A DNA stretch of 8,052 bases from CAYSAA01 sp964428905 (GTDB taxonomy: Bacteria; Atribacterota; Phoenicimicrobiia; Phoenicimicrobiales; Stramentimicrobiaceae), in the NCBI GenBank assembly GCA_964428905.1, contig CAYSAA010000173.1, positions 1-8,052 on the forward strand, written 5' to 3'. The notes below the pieces were generated by a model. It saw nothing but the letters and a program-made list of their open reading frames with translations, did not search any database and was not told the origin of the DNA. Made by a program: the position numbers and the translations under genes. Positions 5,752 through 8,052 of this stretch are shown piece after piece (the first letter of the stretch is position 1; every line of letters starts with the position of its first letter).

Positions 5752-6768
5752 ATGAGGAAGAAAAATAAGAATAAACAGGATTTATATTGGTATATATTGA
5801 TTATATTTTTAATCGTACTACCATTTATTCCCCAGGTATCTGCGAATAGTTTTACCCAACATGTTCTTATTCTAATTTTGTTATATGCCAGTATGTCTCA
5901 AGCATGGAATATTATTGGGGGATATGGTGGCCAGGTCTCTTTCGGGCACTCAGTCTTTTTTGGGATTGGTGCTTATGGTGCCGGAATGGCAGTGGTTAAA
6001 TTTGGGTTAACACCCTGGCCGGGAATTATCATTGGAGCCTTAGCAGCTATGGTAGTGGCTGTTCTTATTAGTTATCCCTGCTTTAAATTAAAAGGTCATT
6101 ATTTTGCCATTGCCACCTTTGCGATTGTGGAAATTTTCAATCGTCTGTTTATGGTTTGGTATTGGGTAAATGGTGCCCTGGGTTTGGATTACCCGATGGT
6201 AGAAGTTGGTTGGAAGAACTTTATGTGGTATCAGACAAAAAAGCCTTATTATTATGGTGCTTTAATATTATTTTTTATCGTTTTCAGTGTTGTTCGGTAT
6301 ATTGAAAAAAACCGATTCGGTTATTATCTCAAAGCGGTAAGAGAAGACCAGGAAACAGCTGAGGCAACCGGCATTAATAGCAGTTTAATTAAACTTTTCG
6401 CTATGGGTCTTTCTGCTTTCCTAGCAGCCTTTTGTGGAGCCTTTTTTGTCCAGTATAACTTACGCGTGGATCCTCCTATGGTCATGTCGTTACAGGTATC
6501 GATGATTTTTGTATTGGTGACCATATTGGGAGGTGCCGGTACTTTTTATGGCCCCTTATTAGGTGCAATGATTTTAATTCCTTTGCAGGAGTATACACGT
6601 GTTTTGTGGGGTGGCCTGGGAAGCGGTATTGATTTAATATTATTTGGTTTCCTTATTATCTTAATTATGGTGAGGCAGCCTAAGGGAATTATGGGTTTAG
6701 TCGATGAATATATCAATTACAAAAAAGCCAGAACAGTAATTTCATCTGAATCTGATATTAATAATTAA
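5752..6768 (+). CDS. livM: Branched-chain amino acid-type ABC transporter permease LivM
   Basis: This is the second inner-membrane permease, 338 residues from ATG 5752. It shows the LivM landmarks WNIIGGYGGQVSFGHSVFFGIGAYGAG in the first third, RFGYYLKAVREDQETAEATGI (the ATPase-contact loop, around residue 190-210) and VTILGGAGTFYGPLLGA towards the C-terminus. About eight to ten membrane segments are visible. The start is uncertain: in-frame GTG codons at 5743 and 5746 overlap the livH stop, and AAAAGGA at 5727-5733 would suit GTG 5743, while GGTGG at 5742-5746 lies five bases before ATG 5752. I prefer ATG, which adds a Lys/Arg-rich N-terminus (MRKKNKNKQ) that fits a cytoplasmic end. The choice changes only three residues. 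It is clearly translationally coupled to livH. Confidence 0.93.
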   Translation: MRKKNKNKQDLYWYILIIFLIVLPFIPQVSANSFTQHVLILILLYASMSQAWNIIGGYGGQVSFGHSVFFGIGAYGAGMAVVKFGLTPWPGIIIGALAAMVVAVLISYPCFKLKGHYFAIATFAIVEIFNRLFMVWYWVNGALGLDYPMVEVGWKNFMWYQTKKPYYYGALILFFIVFSVVRYIEKNRFGYYLKAVREDQETAEATGINSSLIKLFAMGLSAFLAAFCGAFFVQYNLRVDPPMVMSLQVSMIFVLVTILGGAGTFYGPLLGAMILIPLQEYTRVLWGGLGSGIDLILFGFLIILIMVRQPKGIMGLVDEYINYKKARTVISSESDINN

Positions 6769-6773
6769 GGGGG
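6767..6773 (+). promoter_or_regulatory. Ribosome binding site supporting a TTG start for livG
   Basis: AAGGGGG overlaps the last two bases of the livM stop and lies ten bases before TTG 6784. No in-frame ATG exists near the conserved N-terminus (LLEVHGITKKFGSLVANN), so TTG is the most reasonable start. Confidence 0.6.
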
Positions 6774-6783
6774 TAAAATCAAA

Positions 6784-7545
6784 TTGTCATTATTAGAAGT
6801 TCATGGAATAACTAAAAAATTTGGTTCCCTGGTAGCAAATAACAAAGTTTCCTTTAATGTAGAAGAAGGTAATATTGTGGGACTTATTGGCCCAAATGGT
6901 GCGGGTAAGACCACACTTTTTAATTGTATAACCGGTATTTATAAACCCAGTAATGGTAAAATTATTTTTGATGGTTCAGATATAACTAACTTACCCGCTT
7001 ACAAAGTAGCTCGCCTGGGTGCGGTTCGTACATTTCAGATTGTCCATTCCTTAAAAGAGATGTCTGTGTTTGATAATGTACTGATCGGGGCTTATCTAAG
7101 AGAAAAAAATACGGAAAAAGCCAGTGATATTGCTGAACAATGCATGGATCTTTGTTATTTATCGAAAATAAAAAACGTACGAGCTGGTGATTTAGCTATT
7201 GGACTGAAGAAGAGGGTTGAATTGGCCAGGGCATTGGCTACCGATCCGAAATTGTTAATGCTGGATGAATGTATGGCTGGCCTTACTTCTACCGAAGTCA
7301 ATGAATCAGTTAATTTGATTAAAAATTTACAGAGTAAAGGGATTACTTTTTTAGTCGTTGAACATATTATGGAAGCAATTATGCCCATTGCTGACAAGGT
7401 TGTTGTAGTTGAGGGAGGAATAAAGATAGCTGAAGATCGTCCTGAAGTCGTTATTCAAAATGAACGCGTAATTGAAGCTTATTTAGGTAAAAAATACAGC
7501 AAGAAGTCTCAGATGGCAGCTAAGAAGGGGGCAGAAAATGTCTGA
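6784..7545 (+). CDS. livG: Branched-chain amino acid-type ABC transporter ATP-binding protein LivG
   Basis: The 253-residue cytoplasmic ATPase has Walker A GPNGAGKTT at residues 36-44, the Q-loop Gln at 85 (RTFQ), Walker B LLMLDE at 157-162 with catalytic Glu162, and the switch His at 194 (VVEHIM). NCITGIYKPSNGKIIFDGSDIT and the TFQIVHSLKEMSVFDNVLIGAY segment are typical of LivG. The ABC signature is degenerate: LAIGL at 137-141 instead of LSGGQ. Cys163 follows the catalytic Glu where Pro is usual (DECMAGLTSTE). LivG proteins often vary at both places, so the protein is probably active. Translation starts at TTG 6784, 15 bases after the livM stop, and its 3' end overlaps livF by eight bases. 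It should pair with LivF under the two permeases. Confidence 0.93.
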   Translation: MSLLEVHGITKKFGSLVANNKVSFNVEEGNIVGLIGPNGAGKTTLFNCITGIYKPSNGKIIFDGSDITNLPAYKVARLGAVRTFQIVHSLKEMSVFDNVLIGAYLREKNTEKASDIAEQCMDLCYLSKIKNVRAGDLAIGLKKRVELARALATDPKLLMLDECMAGLTSTEVNESVNLIKNLQSKGITFLVVEHIMEAIMPIADKVVVVEGGIKIAEDRPEVVIQNERVIEAYLGKKYSKKSQMAAKKGAENV

Positions 7546-8052
7546 CACCATATTAGAAGTTGACAATATTCATTGTGCTTATGATAATGTGCCGGTTATT
7601 TTTGGTATCTCGTTTGAAGTGAAAGAAAAAGAATTAGTTTCCATTGTAGGAGCGAATGGTGCCGGTAAAAGTACCATCATGAAAACGATTGCCGGTTTGA
7701 TTCATCCCAAGTCAGGAACGATTAAATTTAAAGGTGAGGATATTTCTCATTTGCCTGCTAATATGACTCTTCGAAAAGGTATTAGTTATATACCGGAGGG
7801 TCGAAGATTATTTGCTAAATTGACGGTTGGGGAAAACCTGGAATTGGGAGCTTATATTGAAAATGACCGTGATGAGATTGAAAGGAGAAAAGAGGAAATC
7901 CTGGAGCTCTTTCCTATTTTAGAAGAGAGGAAGAAACAAATAGCTGAAACTCTAAGTGGAGGAGAACAACAAATGCTTGCTATTGCCAGAGGATTGATGT
8001 CGAATCCCGAGTTATTGATGTTGGATGAGCTATCATTGGGCTTAATGCCTTC
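7538..8052 (+). CDS. livF: Branched-chain amino acid-type ABC transporter ATP-binding protein LivF, N-terminal part (runs off the window)
   Basis: The frame is open from ATG 7538 to the window end and gives 171 residues of a protein that is usually about 235. Walker A GANGAGKST is at residues 38-46, the LivF-specific IPEGRRLF at 85-92, a good signature LSGGEQQ at 139-145 and Walker B LLMLDE at 159-164. Leu165 follows the catalytic Glu where Pro is usual (DEPSxGL). The switch His lies beyond the window. AAGGGGG at 7525-7531 gives a ribosome binding site six bases before the ATG, and the start lies within the last eight bases of livG, so the two ATPases are translationally coupled. It completes the set of importer parts: binding protein, two permeases, two ATPases. 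Confidence 0.95.
   Translation, partial: MSDTILEVDNIHCAYDNVPVIFGISFEVKEKELVSIVGANGAGKSTIMKTIAGLIHPKSGTIKFKGEDISHLPANMTLRKGISYIPEGRRLFAKLTVGENLELGAYIENDRDEIERRKEEILELFPILEERKKQIAETLSGGEQQMLAIARGLMSNPELLMLDELSLGLMP

Overview
The window is AT-rich, densely packed and encoded entirely on the + strand. It suggests an anaerobic, amino-acid- or organic-acid-using bacterium. The evidence for anaerobic life is a ferredoxin-dependent four-subunit 2-oxoacid oxidoreductase next to the end of a phosphotransacylase gene. The solute-binding protein has a signal peptide that appears to be cut by signal peptidase I and has no lipobox, which fits a two-membrane cell better than a Gram-positive one. I cannot name the lineage. 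A diderm anaerobe such as Atribacterota is one guess, and a Firmicutes-type anaerobe is not excluded.

Layout. (1) Bases 1-135 are the last 44 codons of a phosphate butyryl/acetyltransferase-like gene. (2) Bases 185-2968 hold a complete 2-oxoacid:ferredoxin oxidoreductase in the order delta (two 4Fe-4S clusters), alpha, beta, gamma. These genes overlap or nearly touch, except for a 51-base gap before gamma that contains a small AU-rich hairpin. (3) Bases 2969-3500 are a 532-base gap without a convincing gene. It holds AT-only hairpins, a good sigma70-type promoter (TTGAAA, 17 bases, TATAAT), a more GC-rich island and an unused strong Shine-Dalgarno-like run. (4) Bases 3501-8052 are a branched-chain amino-acid/amide-type (HAAT family) ABC importer: exported binding protein, LivH and LivM permeases, LivG ATPase and the first 171 codons of LivF. 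An 18-bp hairpin separates the binding-protein gene from livH.

How they may work together (inference). The importer would bring in branched-chain amino acids or related compounds. After transamination outside this window, the oxidoreductase would convert the 2-oxoacid, CoA and oxidised ferredoxin to acyl-CoA, CO2 and reduced ferredoxin. The phosphotransacylase would then turn acyl-CoA into acyl phosphate, from which a kinase encoded elsewhere could make ATP. Each protein family is clear; the shared substrate is not proven by sequence.

I see no CRISPR array, tRNA, rRNA, insertion sequence or obviously new multi-gene system. The items most worth a second look are the long, possibly structured leader of the importer operon, the hairpin between the binding-protein gene and livH, and the ten-cysteine binding protein.
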